Positions 20,313-31,629 of a DNA stretch of 64,000 nt are shown here, in pieces. A program made the position numbers and the translations under genes. Under the pieces are notes generated by a model. The model searched no databases. It saw only the letters and a program-made list of their open reading frames with translations, and had not been told where the DNA came from. Positions within the stretch are counted from its first letter, which is position 1. Every line of letters begins with the position of its first letter. Origin of the DNA: Pararge aegeria (lineage: Eukaryota; Arthropoda; Insecta; Lepidoptera; Nymphalidae); the NCBI RefSeq assembly GCF_905163445.1, contig NC_053186.1:996599-1060598 (forward strand), in the 5' to 3' direction.

Positions 20313-20974
20313 TTGGTTTGTTTTATCGCTTTCTTGTATAGTTGCTTGTGTATTTTACTGTTATGAATTATTGAACCTTTATAATAGTAACATTTTACAA
20401 TTTACAAAACCAGGCATCGAATCTAGGACTCGGTAACGAGGTCCCGCGCCTTACGTCTAAGAGGCTTTCCCATAAAATGGTGACTAATTAATAAATGTCC
20501 TGGTTTTACTCGTAACGGGCGGAAAGTTTTTCCATCTTGGCGGACTTTTGTCATTTTCAGAGCCAGTGCCACTGTGTCGTTTAACCGAAGTTACTACGTG
20601 ATTTAACGGCAGTTTTATTTCGTAAGAACACTTATAACACAATATGTTATGGTTCCCCGCAACTTCATATAAGTATCCCATACAAACTATAATTCTATTT
20701 GCACAATATAACCCAAGCCGCACCGTCGCGTCTCCTGCTTATTATATTTCATTAATATCAACCAATTCTTAAGAAGAAATATAAAACAAGTACGTTATCA
20801 AATTTATTAAGATACGCGACTACAGAATTATGTACGTTTTCGTATTTGTAAAAGATATCTTACAGCTGCCGCCTGTCATACAGTTACTATCGAACATTTA
20901 TAGTCTGTTAAACTCGGGATTTTATAAGGATTATAACGATATCTCATTCGTATATTGATATTTTATTGCTTTAA
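20313..20974. other. No gene; possible tRNA-like relic
   Basis: At 20405-20450 there is a minus-strand tRNA-like string (GAGTCCTAGATTCGATGCC). Otherwise nothing is recognised. Confidence 0.3.
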
Positions 20975-21066
20975 ACGCACATCAATTTAGAAAAGTTAGA
21001 GGAGGGTGCTGGAATTCGAACTCGGTTCTCCGAAAGTAAAGTCGAAGTCTGGGTTATCACCGCTTA
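20975..21066 (-). mobile_element. SINE3 tRNA-like head
   Basis: Plus strand CATCAATTTAGAAAAGTTAG, then GGTGCTGGAATTCGAACTCG and TCCGAAAGTAAAGTCGAAGT. The body is missing. Confidence 0.6.
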
Positions 21067-21069
21067 GTA

Positions 21070-21113
21070 TTTCGTAGTGAGTGATTAACACTAGTTAATC
21101 GCTCACTACGAAA
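21070..21113. repeat. 44-bp near-perfect palindrome
   Basis: TTTCGTAGTGAGTGATTAAC, a 4-base ACTA spacer, then the mirror with one mismatch. Confidence 0.9.
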
Positions 21114-21164
21114 GATTGTTAAAATTGATTAAAATTACTAAATTTTAATCAACGGTCAATACCC

Positions 21165-21560
21165 CGGCGGTTCAGCGGTGCAACCGGGCGTCTCAGGTGC
21201 GTGTTAATGCAAGTAGAGTGACTCGCACTTTCAGACAATGTTCCCCGCGCGCGGTATTAACTGATCACACCACTTAACTACATGACTTTTACATCCGGTT
21301 TTACTCGGAAAATGGGCCATACTTACATTGAATGTCCCGGGTTCGATTGTGAGTTGGGGAGTTTCCATGCAGCGAGGATAGCTGAAGCATCTGTTAAGGA
21401 AGCAATATCCTACTTCTGTGTAGAAACCTATTCTCTCACAAGAGAAATAGATTTAAAACTTAGTCCCACCATGCTGCCCCAATGCGGGTTGGTGGGCTTA
21501 ACGATTGTTATTACATATTACTGACAATTACCGGGATCGATGGCTTAACATGCTCTTAAA
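21165..21560 (+). repeat. Dispersed repeat with CCCACCATGCTGCCCC motif
   Basis: Contains GTCCCGGGTTCGATTGTGAG (tRNA-like T-arm) and a CCCACCA..TGGTGGG stem around GCTGCCCCAATGCGGG. The latter phrase is familiar from lepidopteran dispersed repeats. The 80-residue frame at 21282 lies inside and has no known domain. Confidence 0.45.
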
Positions 21561-22164
21561 GGCAGGTAGGTAGACTAATTTTCTTTTGGCATTTGAACCT
21601 GCGACTTTTAGGTTTTAGTCTAACTTTCGAAACGTTGATCTTCATCAAGATTTATTTAAAAAGCTAAATCAAACAGAATCTTTTTGATGTTAAAATGTGC
21701 AAATTTCCGATAGAATACATAGTCTAAGAGCTAGTCAGTAACTATTGTATAGCTTAATTTTGCGGCTTCTGATTGAGATTGCTTTTTTGTTATCAAAAAG
21801 CACGTTCATTACTTTTTAATAAATAAAACTACCAAATTGAAGCTTGATTTATTAACTCTTTAATTTGTATAACAATTAACACTTATATCAAAAGTCAGTT
21901 TTATGTATTTAGCTAGTTACTAACTATGGTAACTTTGAACTGTAGCCTACTTTAGGAACGTAGCAAACTAAAATGAGACCAAAAGCGCTACCTGACCTGC
22001 ACTTTGCAATTTTAGTTTTCTAAATAAAATTAAACAAAACAAAAATGATCAGTTATCCCTACATCCAAAGCAATCATTATTTTATGCAAATAAAAAAAAA
22101 ATAAGAGATAACTCTTGATGACGATGATGATGATGGTGATAATCAAGAATTAAGAAATTAAGAT
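21561..22164. other. No gene recognised
   Basis: AT-rich, with a GAT-trinucleotide stretch near 22120-22140. Confidence 0.4.
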
Positions 22165-22182
22165 CCCCCCCCCCCCCCCCCC
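22165..22182. repeat. Poly-C run
   Basis: Eighteen consecutive C. Confidence 0.9.
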
Positions 22183-23423
22183 GAAAATCAGACTGCATCT
22201 TATTCAAATATTTATGAGTGAAACAAAGATATTTACATATTCAAAAAAAGTTGAAGAGGTAACCCAGGATGCAGAAGAAGATCAGTATCATCACTGTTAA
22301 GAAATCGTTCTCTAGCTCTTAGCCTATTTACACTGCACCCATTTTTTTGGTACATCAATAGAAGCAATCCATGCATGCCGGAGTTAATGCAAAATATTTA
22401 CATTTATTCTAACTGTACAGAAACATAGAGGGCCGATTTTTTAAAATTTTAAAATATTATATCATACGTATCTCTATTTACAACACATACAGACTTTGGG
22501 ATTCACTTTGATTCGAATTGTGATGTATCTGTTTTTATATCGAATATCGATACGATTCTTTCTATTTTTGTTTCTTACATACTCAAAACTATGAAAATAA
22601 TTACTGTTGTCATTTAGCTCCTTCTTTGGGCCAAGTAAGCGTTCTTCCTTGGCTAAGGATGCGAGTGGATCGATTTTTGTGACCCAGTATTGTATCCCAA
22701 AGTTTCGAACGCGCCGTCGAAAAGTAGTCATATATAGTATGATACTTTGGGTTAAATTTAGCGTTTAAGCAGACAAAATAATATTGACTCAAGTAAGTTA
22801 TATAATTATAGTACCTTATTCATATAAAAAACACACTCTTTTTAAAATATATTCAACTATACGCTCGTGATTGATATATTCCAGATAGTTTTTTAATTTC
22901 TCTAAATGGTTTTGGAATAAGTAACAAGAATACAATAATTATTAATAATTATTATTATTAATAATTATTAATTATTAATATTAATTATTAATTATTATTA
23001 ACTCTATCATTTAATTTGTAATATTGTGGAATAATTTGTAAGCCATATCGAGATATATTATTATTTCGTGGCAAAGGCCTGAATACAACTTTGCTGACAC
23101 TGAGTAATTTGTTAACAAAGTTATTCATTGCAAAGTCAAAGCTTAAGTCACAGACACATTAGGTTTTTGTGTACTGTGTACACACAAATTTTTACCTGGT
23201 GATAATAATTATATACGTAAACTTAAAACACATAAACAAACAAAAACAAAAATAGGTGTCCAACGAGCAAACAGAAGCACGCAAGCAAGCGCCTGACTTT
23301 TTGGGTATAATCTTGTAATTTCGCTGACATTTATTTTGTGCATTCTGTGCATTTTTTTAATTGTGGTTGGAGAATTATATTTTGAATAATTAATTGTGAA
23401 ATCTTTATGCAGCGTAATTTACT
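22183..23423. other. No gene recognised; ATT low complexity
   Basis: Two overlapping minus-strand frames (22474-22792) show no recognisable domain. The interval 22938-23003 is built only of ATT/AAT units. Confidence 0.4.
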
Positions 23424-23600
23424 TATGAATGAATGAATGAATGAATACACTTTTATTGTATTGTAGAAAAATCATAAATATACACTTATATTTGTTATTT
23501 TTCTACATAAACAAATAGAATAATTATAAACAAAAAAAAAAGTATAAAATTTGGCGGCCTTATCGCTACATAGCGATCTCTTCTAGGCAAACAAAGGCGT
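23424..23600 (-). mobile_element. LINE 3' tail (AAGGCCGCC type) with (GAAT)n
   Basis: Minus strand: AGAGATCGCTATGTAGCGAT (a hairpin), AAGGCCGCCAAATT, then ACAATAAAAGTGTATTCATT with five GAAT-type units. The hairpin before the GGCCGCC box is shared with 55150-55200. Confidence 0.7.
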
Positions 23601-24427
23601 AAAACACAGCACAAGAAGAGAGGTAGGTGCTGCATATAAATAAACATATATATTTGCATATATACCTATATATACATATAATAAACTTACAAAATAATAT
23701 ATAGATACTGATAATTAATATATACCTATAGAATGAATATCAATGATACATAAATATATACAATATATACTTATTCGTTTATGTAGAAAAATAAATGTCA
23801 ATAACAAAGTATTTTTAGTCGAAACTTAGTTTTTCTAATGTTTTGCGTTTTCACTTTTGTCGGCAGATGACTTATGACTGCTTCTGTATTTTTTTTATTT
23901 AGTCATATATCGATATGTCACACGAAGCTGGAGCGCAACACTAAAACAATTTTTTCAGCACTCAGAACACGGCGGGCGAGTCTGGCCCATTCAACGAGTT
24001 TTATTTTTCGTACATTCGCGAAGCACGCCCACTTGCATTCATTTGAATTTGAAAAACTGAAGATAATATTCATTTTTTATGTTAATACACGAATTATGAA
24101 TACATCTCGTAATTATAACGTATGAATATTCGTTCTATTGATTATACAAAAGAGAACCTAAATACCTGTGGTAAAGCAAAAGAGGTGTGGAAAACCGGGA
24201 TACAAAGTACACTCACCGCCTCTTAGACTATGGTAAAAACAAGAATAAATAACAAATACCCTGACATAAAAAAAAAAAAGTTGTAGGTACTGTACCCCTA
24301 AAATTATTGTACTGTAAACTTTAAAAAACCATTTTACTACGTTCCGTAAGTATTTTGGAATAAAAGGCTTACTTGTTTTTATAATTTATTACAATCGACA
24401 GCCGCGAATTTTGGTGTAAAAATAATG
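23601..24427. other. AT-rich, no gene recognised
   Basis: TATA-rich to about 23770. The 83-residue frame at 23874 has no known domain. Confidence 0.35.
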
Positions 24428-24682
24428 AAATAAATATATCACGACAATACACACATCGCCATCTAGCTCCAAAGTAAGCGTAGCTTGTGTTATGAGTTAA
24501 CATGACTGATGAATATTTTTATGAAAAATAAACATAAATACTTAGAAAATACATATAAACACCTAGACACTGAAAAACATTCATGCTCATCACACAAAAA
24601 TTTTCCAGTTGTGGGAATCGAACCCACGGCCTTGGACTGAAAGCAGGGTCGCTGCAAACTGCGCCAATCGGCCGTCAAAGGC
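24428..24682 (-). mobile_element. SINE1, near complete
   Basis: Plus strand runs from ATATATCACGACAATACACA through CATCGCCATCTAGCTCCAAA to the head complement GGGAATCGAACCCACGG and GCGCCAATCGGCCGTC. The 119-residue frame at 24609 starts as an antisense reading of this head (MWESNPRPW) and is not a gene. Confidence 0.85.
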
Positions 24683-24714
24683 CGATGGTGGCCGGGTTGT
24701 TTCTAAACTTGAAA

Positions 24715-24915
24715 AAATAGGACTTTCATACAAACTTTCATCCGCTATTTCACCCTGTTCACAATTATTTTTCGATACAAAAGAAAGCCTGTGTTTTCTC
24801 CAGGATATAATCTATCTCCTTAGTCCTTACCACGTTTCACTAAGATCAGTTCAGCCGTTTAGTTGTGAAATGGTAACAAACAAACTGACAGACAGAGTTA
24901 ATATCGCATTTATAA
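24715..24915 (+). mobile_element. RTE-mobilised repeat 3' region
   Basis: CTTTCATCCGCTATTTCACC, CAGTTCAGCCGTTTAGTTGT, CAAACTGACAGACAGAGTTA and the end ATAAAATTAGTATG form the usual 3' region of RTE-type LINEs and their dependents. Related copies lie at 41190 (minus) and 47425. Confidence 0.6.
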
Positions 24916-25035
24916 AATTAGTATGTATTGACTTAAATCTTTTTGGATTCAAGTATATTAAAATTTGAATATACTCAAATAAAATAATATTTACAAACAA
25001 CACAGGGATTTTAAACAAAAATTATCTTAGATATA

Positions 25036-25168
25036 GTTCAACGGGTACATTTGTCGACAATATTTTGGTATTTGTCGATATTTGAGTACCGTCGTTACCA
25101 CGATCCATGTAACTGGGTCGAAATATCGACCAATCCCAAAATATTATCGTGGTATGTACCCGTTGACC
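25036..25168. repeat. Fold-back element, about 130 bp
   Basis: TCAACGGGTACAT..GT.GACAATATTTTGG and its mirror CCAAAATATTATCGTGGTAT / GTACCCGTTGA form about 30-bp arms. The loop contains the CGATCCATGTAACTGGGTCG phrase also found at 6090. No terminal duplication is obvious. Confidence 0.6.
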
Positions 25169-25629
25169 CACCCCACATATTATTGACATTAATCTGTATA
25201 TTGTCAATAATACCGAATGCGTGTGGTGTCTTAGTTTTGCTTAAAGATTTGTGTACAAAAGAATCGGCGCCATTAATATGACACTCATTATCAGACTGGC
25301 TCAAATAATATTTAGTTTTAGTTTTAACCGATTCGAATCGAGGTCCTTCCACGCCACTCGCTAAAAAAAACCTCTCGCTACGTGTAGAGTGTTAATTACT
25401 GTATCCCGCAAAAAATCCAGCTACTTTATAAGATACGTAGCACTTTTCGCGTTTTCCACCGAGTTTTTCCGAGTATAATTTCGAATCTACCAATGCGTGA
25501 TGTTTTTCGCTCTAAAAACTGGTTCATTAAGGAAAGAGTTTGTTAATAAAAAATACCTAGTGCTACTTTACTTGGTTATTTTTACCGGTGACGTCACTCG
25601 GGCCTTATCTGAAAATCAACGTAACTCGT

Positions 25630-26248
25630 TTTGACCTACCTGGCACAGTGGTAGTTATAAGTGTTATAATTGGTTGTCCGGGTTCGATTCCCGGCGAGGA
25701 CGATAGGGAATTAATAATTTCCGAATTTTTCTGGTCCGGTCTTGTGTAAAGCTGCAGCCATGGCTTATTACTACAAACTTAAAACGACGTGCTGAAACCG
25801 TGTAGGGGTATGAGTTCAATATAACACCCATACCCCTTATAGGTTAGCCCGTTGTAGACTGTATACCCCTAACAGGTTAGCCGGTTATAGAAGGCATACC
25901 TCTAACAGGTTAGCCGGTTATAGATTGCATACCCCTAACAGCTTAGCCCATTATAGACCGCATACCCCTAACAGCTTAGCCCGTTATATACTGCGAACCC
26001 CTAATAGCTTAGCCCGTTATATACTGCATACCCCTAACAGCTAACAGCTTAGCCCGTTATAGACTGTATGCCCCTAACAGCTCAGCTAGTTAAAGGCTAA
26101 TAAAGTAGTCTGTTGTAGACTGCATACTCCTAAAAGGTTAGCCCGGTAAAGACTGCATACCCCCAACAGGTTAGCCCGGTATAGACTGCATCATCACTTA
26201 CCTCCCCGGGCAAGATTACAGTCAAGGGCTAACTTTTAGTAGAAAAAA
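25630..26248 (+). mobile_element. SINE2 with expanded interior
   Basis: Head GGCACAGTGGTAGTTATAAG with B-box GGGTTCGATTCCCGG, body with CGACGTGCTGAAACCGTGTA, and the normal 3' end CATCATCACTTACCTCCCCG, then CAGTCAAGGGCTAACTTTTA. Between body and 3' end the segment that is normally single is a 33-bp tandem array (next entry). This makes the copy about twice the size of others. Confidence 0.8.
25828..26188 (+). repeat. 33-bp SINE-derived minisatellite, about ten units
   Basis: The unit is CATACCCCTAACAG followed by GTTAGCCCGTTATAGACTG, with variants. Units 7 and 8 have 7- and 20-odd-bp insertions. In ordinary SINE2 copies this stretch occurs once (for example the complement at 46595-46640 and 53740-53775). 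Confidence 0.85.
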
Positions 26249-26589
26249 ATATATTTCTTAGTGATCTTTGAAAAGATGTAGAATGATGAATGAATACGGT
26301 TACAAAAGGCTATGTCAACTTTATAACAAGTTTAATATTGTAGATATACATTGTGGTTCTCTGGCCGAATTCCGGACATCAATGGAATTAGCTTTAATCA
26401 AGTATAATAATTTAAATTTTTTTTCCTTCCTACACTGTATACACTTTCATCTTGTTTGTGTAGTTGTAAGCTAGTTTAACGCTATTTATTGCATGCGGTG
26501 TTTACCTGTAAGTAGATTTACATTTTGTCTTCATACAGTATAAGCTAGTTTAAATTGTTTTTTTGAAATGTAAAGCTGTTGGTAAACCA
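26249..26589. other. No gene recognised
   Basis: The 68-residue frame at 26268 has no recognisable domain. Confidence 0.35.
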
Positions 26590-26800
26590 AATAAAAAAAA
26601 AATACCATTTTATTGTACACCACAGAGAATTTACAGAGATACAAATACAACAGCTCAATAAGGTAGAACGTACAATTTGGCGGCCAGGCAACCATGCAAG
26701 CAGGGATTAAAAAAAAATCTCAGAGAGAGAGAGAGACTCAGAGTGTGTCAGCACTTGCTTACAGTCCAAAGGACCGCAAAGCGTAGCGATGTCGCCTCTA
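26590..26800 (-). mobile_element. LINE 3' tail (AAGGCCGCC type), diverged
   Basis: Plus strand: CCATTTTATTGTACACCA, AATTTGGCGGCC and a purine-rich GAGAGAGAGA insertion, with GCGTAGCGATGTCGCC near the far end. Confidence 0.5.
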
Positions 26801-27107
26801 GTGCGTTAGTACATTATTGCGCAAAGATGTAGAATGATGTTTAAAAAAAACAAACATTTTGTGTAAGTTTTCCCCAGTGATGTATAGATATTTTGTATAT
26901 TTTACACGAATAGATATTATTTCAGTTTTTTGAAAAGAAAAACATACTTCTGTGAACTTTCGCAGCGCAGCGATGGCGTGGAGACGACTTTAAGTAGAAA
27001 TATTTAATTTAGATTCTTTTATCTCTTGTTACTTATATTTAGATATACCTTTAGTTATTACCTGTTTTGTCTATCTAATATCTAATCTAATCTATCTCTA
27101 TCTAATA

Positions 27108-27344
27108 CCTAACAGCTTCATTTTTGTGCCTTTTGGAGTAAAGACTTTGGGACCGTGGCGTCCGGAGGCAGGAGCCCTTTTCAAAGAATTATCGAAAAGG
27201 GTTATCGAGTCTACCGGTGATCCTAGAGCGGGCAGTTACCTTGGCCAACGAATTAGTTTGGTCATCCAAAGGGGCAACGCTGCCAGCATCTTAGGAACTG
27301 TGCCTCGCTGCGGTGGTTTCGAGGACGTTTTAGATTTTATTTAG
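27108..27344 (+). pseudogene. Retrotransposon pol C-terminal fragment
   Basis: One open frame ends at TAG 27342-27344. It contains FVPFGVKTLGPWRPEA, FKELSKRVIESTGDPRAG, YLGQRISLVIQRGNAASILG and a short tail. In my recollection the pattern ETLGPW..EA, GDPR, QRIS..IQRGNA..LGT is the conserved C-terminus of a family of non-LTR retrotransposon proteins annotated across invertebrates, outside the catalytic domains. The apparent start is a GTG inside an open frame, so this is a 5' truncation. An AATAAA-like AAGAATAAACATG follows near 27393. Confidence 0.5.
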
Positions 27345-27449
27345 TTTTAAATAGTTTATTCTAGGTTATATTTATAAAACAATTATTTTAAAGAATAAAC
27401 ATGAAATAGAAAAAAAAAAATAACAATGTATAAATAAAATAAAAAAATA

Positions 27450-27625
27450 TATCCCTAGACGGCAATCTCACTTGTTGGTAAGTGATGATACAGTGTAAGA
27501 CAGTAGTGAAATAACTGTTCTGGGTGTGGCAGTTATATTAAAACTATACCCCTAGTACCCCTAGTAAATTGACAGCACCTCTGTCTGTTCGGTGGTGTAA
27601 CTAGCCACGGAGGAGTCCTTCTTTC
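27450..27625 (-). mobile_element. SINE2, diverged 3' half
   Basis: GACGGCAATCTCACTTGTTG, TAAGTGATGATACAGTGTAA and GTAACTAGCCACGG are in SINE2 order. The tRNA head is lost. Confidence 0.6.
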
Positions 27626-28465
27626 CTTTGGAAATTGACTACGCTTCGTAAACTATCTTATGGAGGCTGTATGTATTTTATATATTTATATTTTTATTAT
27701 AACTTTAGTAGGATAGCGATGAGGCCACGAAAAGATGCGAATAAACATACCATACAAATATCACTTTATTAATTTACTTTATAAACTATGACAATATGAA
27801 CTTATCGTTTTACAACCGCGCAATTCACTTCATAAATCTCTAAAGAACGGTCCAACCCGCCAAGAAGAAAACCCAATTTCCCGCCGAAACTCATAGCGTC
27901 CAGGTAGAATCCAAGCAATTTGATTGGTTCCCGCCGTTATGCGTCTACCGGCGTTAACCAATCGGAGAATGACAACCGATCGTCTCGTTCAAAAATAAGA
28001 TTAAATTAAAAAAATAACAAAGAAGTGGAAAATATAATGCTAGTTAAATTTAAATCGTAACATTTTTTAGGCTTAAAAGCCCCTTTGAAAGTGTGTAACG
28101 AGCCGATGGGGAAATAATTTCACTTGAAGCTTATCACCTACGCCTCAGGTTTTCAGACACAGTCGTGTTCCTTGCACTAACTAGCGTCGCTAAAAGTACT
28201 ATTATTTCGAAGTGACAGTTTTACATTGCACTATCAGACGTCGTTCTGTCCGAAAATATAGAGCAAATTGAATAATTATTATATTTAATTGAATTTTTGT
28301 GTCCCACAGAAGTTTCCATGGACCCATAGGAATCGATCGAAGGGTTAATGTCAACTTTCATTAATTTGTCTTATAGTTATCCATACATTATGTATAGTAG
28401 TTCTAACTAGTAAGTGTAAGTGGACTTGCTGTACTAACAAGATGTAAAATTAATAAAAACATATT
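27626..28465. other. No gene recognised
   Basis: Slightly more GC-rich than its neighbours around 27840-27990, with no frame and no named repeat. Confidence 0.35.
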
Positions 28466-28885
28466 TTGAAGTTATACTTCTTTTGGCGCGTTAGGGAAAC
28501 ATGATGAGAGTTAATTTTTACGCTGCGCGCGCACACCGGCACAAAAAATCAACACCCTGAAGTTCGCAACATATACAAAAAAAAGGTTTGACAGTGTAGA
28601 ATTTCAAATCTCAAAGTCTGGTGTTTTAATGGATTCAATTGTACAAAAATCTCAAATTTTACTTTTGAGTGAAACTTGGTTGTCCGATATTGAGATAAGA
28701 TGTTGTAGTAAAATATTATCAATGTATTAAAAACCCTTATTTCTATTTATATATATTTATATTTTCTGTGTTAGTGTCGTTTTTTCTACAAACGAAAAGA
28801 AAAAATAAGGCGAAAGATTTTTATCTTGCTACGCCAAAGAAGTATAACTTCTAACGCGTGTACATAAGTACACAAACGTTTTTTT
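28466..28885 (-). mobile_element. MITE-A, longest copy
   Basis: Both ends are well kept: GAAGTTATACTTCTTTTGGC at 28468 and CCAAAGAAGTATAACTTCTA near 28835, then the outer GTGTACATAAGTACAC. Together with 35848-36255 it defines a full length of roughly 385-415 bp. Confidence 0.85.
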
Positions 28886-29129
28886 TTCAAATCAGTATAG
28901 CCATTTAGTTAGAGTTAGGTGACAAATACATGTACAGAAGGATTATATATACATATCTTACTAAGAAGAAACAATTATCAATTTCAGGCGATAAGCGTTG
29001 CTGGATAGCGCCCTGAACAATGATTTAATGTTACTCGATGAATGATTTATTATTTAAGTTGTCTCTGATAATAAAATATATTCCGCGTATAAAAAAAGTT
29101 TCTTTCCACTCCACGGGTCCTGTAGATGT

Positions 29130-29300
29130 AGAAAAATGAACATCCGGTGACGGGGCGCGCCCGCGGCGGTACCAATTAGTGAGATCCGGTGCGCGCGCCC
29201 ATTCACCGCCACAATGGCCGCGCGCGGGAACACCAGCAGTCTCAGCAGCACTACCCAGCTGTAGGCTGATGGGGGACAAAACTCCTCGCGAATACTCAAA
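29130..29300. other. CpG-rich island, unassigned
   Basis: A short GC- and CpG-dense block (GGGGCGCGCCCGCGGCGG; GGTGCGCGCGCCC; CCGCGCGCGGG) in an otherwise AT-rich window. Two overlapping minus-strand frames (29299-29054 and 29279-29031) cross it without a known domain. It could be a first exon, a promoter or a retroelement 5' region; nothing decides. Confidence 0.4.
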
Positions 29301-29359
29301 ATATCCCTTCTGAAGAAGGGCTCTACAACGGGGCTGGCAAATGGAAATTTTATTACTTA

Positions 29360-29460
29360 ATACGCACAGTACTTAGAAAAGTAAGAGGCGTGCTGGGATT
29401 CAAACTCGGGCCCACGAAAGGTAAATCGAGCTCCTACCCAATGCGCTATCACCGCTTGTG
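29360..29460 (-). mobile_element. SINE3 tRNA-like head
   Basis: Plus strand: CTGGGATTCAAACTCGGGCC then CTACCCAATGCGCTATCACC. The body is lost. Confidence 0.65.
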
Positions 29461-30361
29461 TGGAGCTTGAGTGAGCTTGATTATTATTTGTTAGAGAGTA
29501 ACATAGGCTACATTTTATTACGGTAACTTTAGAACGTTTTGATTATTATCTCTAGATTGATTTTTTTCTACCGGTGCGTACGGCCATTGGCCGCCACAAA
29601 GGTCACAGGCATGCCTGCTTGCAGTCTTGACACGGGCAGATAACTTTTTTCATGAACTCTCCGATCATAGGCGTATGGAAGGAAATAATATATGTTCCTA
29701 TAATTGAACGGGGGTACATATCTCCTATTCCCTGTAGACGTTCTTTGGCAAGTGGATAAGTAAATTTTATGACTGGTCAGAAGATTTAAGCGAGGGATAA
29801 AAATGTTATCTCCCGTCTTTGCTAGCAGTGCAGTGGCACTATCTACCGGTAGGCTCCCTTACTTGAGGAAAGATTAAATGTTGTACAAAACGTGCATGCT
29901 GCATTCATTATTGGTATAGAATTTTTATATTTTGTATGGACAAACATACTAACATTATGTTATAACACCTGTCAAAGAATAATAGCAATATAAACGTTAA
30001 GCAACCTTACGCTATTTTATAATAGAGTAATACTTACTCAGGAGATACAAGACACGCAAACATTAGGCAGAGGCCAAGCTGTGAGTAAAGCTTGTATTAA
30101 TTTCAGCTAAAAACATTTTAAACGCATTAAGCTCGGTCGTCGATTACATAAATGTAAGTTTCAGCTTGCGGCAATACACGATGCAATTTTGTTTAAACAT
30201 GATTTTGCTATCACCGGACCAGTAGGCGACAGGTATTTACGCAAGTATTGAGGACTACGTTACATATTAACATGCTTTTGAACAACTGATCCTGTTCGAG
30301 CTCGAAGCGTTTTTAAAATTTAATAATGTAAATATCTACTTCTTTAACGGTGAAAGAAAAC
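29461..30361. other. No gene recognised
   Basis: No plausible frame or named repeat. Confidence 0.35.
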
Positions 30362-30525
30362 ATCGTGATAGCCTAGTGGTTAGGAGCTCGGCCTCCCTGT
30401 CAGTGGGACCGAGTTCTGTCCCCGGCACGCACCTCTAAAAAATTACATTTCTTAAATTAAAAACTGCCATAGTTATGTAAGTGTTTCCTTACGATGTTTT
30501 TCCTTCTCAAAGGTGTGTATTTTTG
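30362..30525 (+). mobile_element. SINE3, partial
   Basis: Head GTGATAGCCTAGTGGTTAGG (A-box) with GAGTTCTGTCCCCGGC, then a degenerate body including TTTTCCTTCTCAAAGGTGTG. Confidence 0.6.
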
Positions 30526-30544
30526 GCCACTAAAAGGTTGACCT

Positions 30545-30910
30545 TTGCATTCACAACTCGATGATGCAGTGTATTATGTGCGGGCCAACCTGTTAGTGTA
30601 GCAGTTATAATATTTGTCGGCGACTAGCTTTTACCTTAGATCATAATAATTAATTAAGTAATAAAAGTAGTTGAAATAATTGTAATAAGCGGTTAGCATT
30701 TAAGAATCTCAGGTAAAATTAGATATTATTTATATGTAAGCTAACCTTATGTGTATATTGAAAGAATAATTATTTAGTAATAAGATTAGATTGTGTAAGA
30801 ATTGTTACTAAATAAAGAGACCCCGAAAGGTTTTATTGGCGGTTGTACACATTGACGCTCGATAGCTCACGACGAGTTCTCGACCGGAGGTGGTTATCGG
30901 CAAATGTCCT
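30545..30910 (+). repeat. SINE2 scrap followed by a possible LTR
   Basis: 30550-30600 is a SINE2 scrap (GATGATGCAGTG, GCGGGCCAACCTGTTAG). The rest has ACTAAATAAAGAGACCCCGA (polyadenylation-like) and TGGTTATCGGCAAATGTCC, which could be an LTR end and primer site. No second LTR was found. Frames over 30890-31473 show no gag or pol motif. Confidence 0.25.
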
Positions 30911-31184
30911 TCCGAAAAAGCAAGACCGCCAATCAGTCGACCCGGAGCGTTGAAACAAGAAACATCTCAGCAGTCTTTTATTGCGAAGCAAATCCTGCTA
31001 CCTGAAGAACGGTGTCGTTACCCCCACCACGGTCTACGACTACCTGGAACACGGTGGAAATTACGACCGGCGTGCCTAGCAGACGGGCACCGACCAGCGC
31101 ACGAATTAGAGCTCCATCTCTGTCTCAGAACATAAGGCAGGGTTCTTATACCTGCCTTATTTCGCGCCTCGTCACCCAGTGGGA

Positions 31185-31410
31185 CACGTTCCCTTGGCGT
31201 TGCTCTGGCATAATACGACGCGCCGCAATAATATTAAACCCGCATCCCTTATTAGAGTCTACATGGCAGCGTACCGGAACGTTTAATCGCTTAGCGGTAC
31301 ATATTCGTAAGCTGGAGCCTCCCACCAGATCAGACCAGAGAAAATTTTGTAATTATAAATTCCCCAAAATACCTTTCACGGGGATCGATCACTGGAGTTC
31401 ATCTCATAAG
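31185..31410 (-). mobile_element. SINE2, diverged
   Basis: GCGTACCGGAACGTTTAATC, GCCTCCCACCAGATCAGACC and GAGAAAATTTTGTAATTATA match SINE2. The tRNA head is degenerate. Confidence 0.65.
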
Positions 31411-31629
31411 ACAGCTCACAACAGACAGTTTTTAAAACAGTCTCACATAGGTGGGAGGGAATTAGAGCATTGACCAATCACGCTGCTCCATTGCTGGTTG
31501 ACGAGTTTTACTTTTTGTAATTCAAGGTAGGTACAGAAAATGTAATGGCAGAAAAACTCAATACCTAGCAATAACTGGCCAGATTCCGGTAATCGAACCA
31601 AGGACCTGGTATATATCATCATCAGCAAC

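Noticed and set aside
22474..22792. Two overlapping minus-strand frames as a possible gene
   Set aside because: Low-complexity, no domain, no splice or start context that I can defend.
24609..24968. 119-residue frame starting MWESNPRPW
   Set aside because: Its N-terminus is the antisense of a SINE1 tRNA-like head. The same peptide start appears at other SINE1 copies (60603, 61397, 20242).
25630..26248. CRISPR-like array (33-bp repeats)
   Set aside because: Units are contiguous with no unique spacers, lie inside a SINE, and the genome is eukaryotic.
30545..30910. LTR with copia-like internal initiator-tRNA primer site
   Set aside because: Only one weak TGGTTATC-type string, no paired LTR and no gag/pol; kept only as a low-confidence note.
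31012..31473. 153-residue plus-strand frame
   Set aside because: Starts in unassigned DNA and runs through a diverged antisense SINE2. No known domain.
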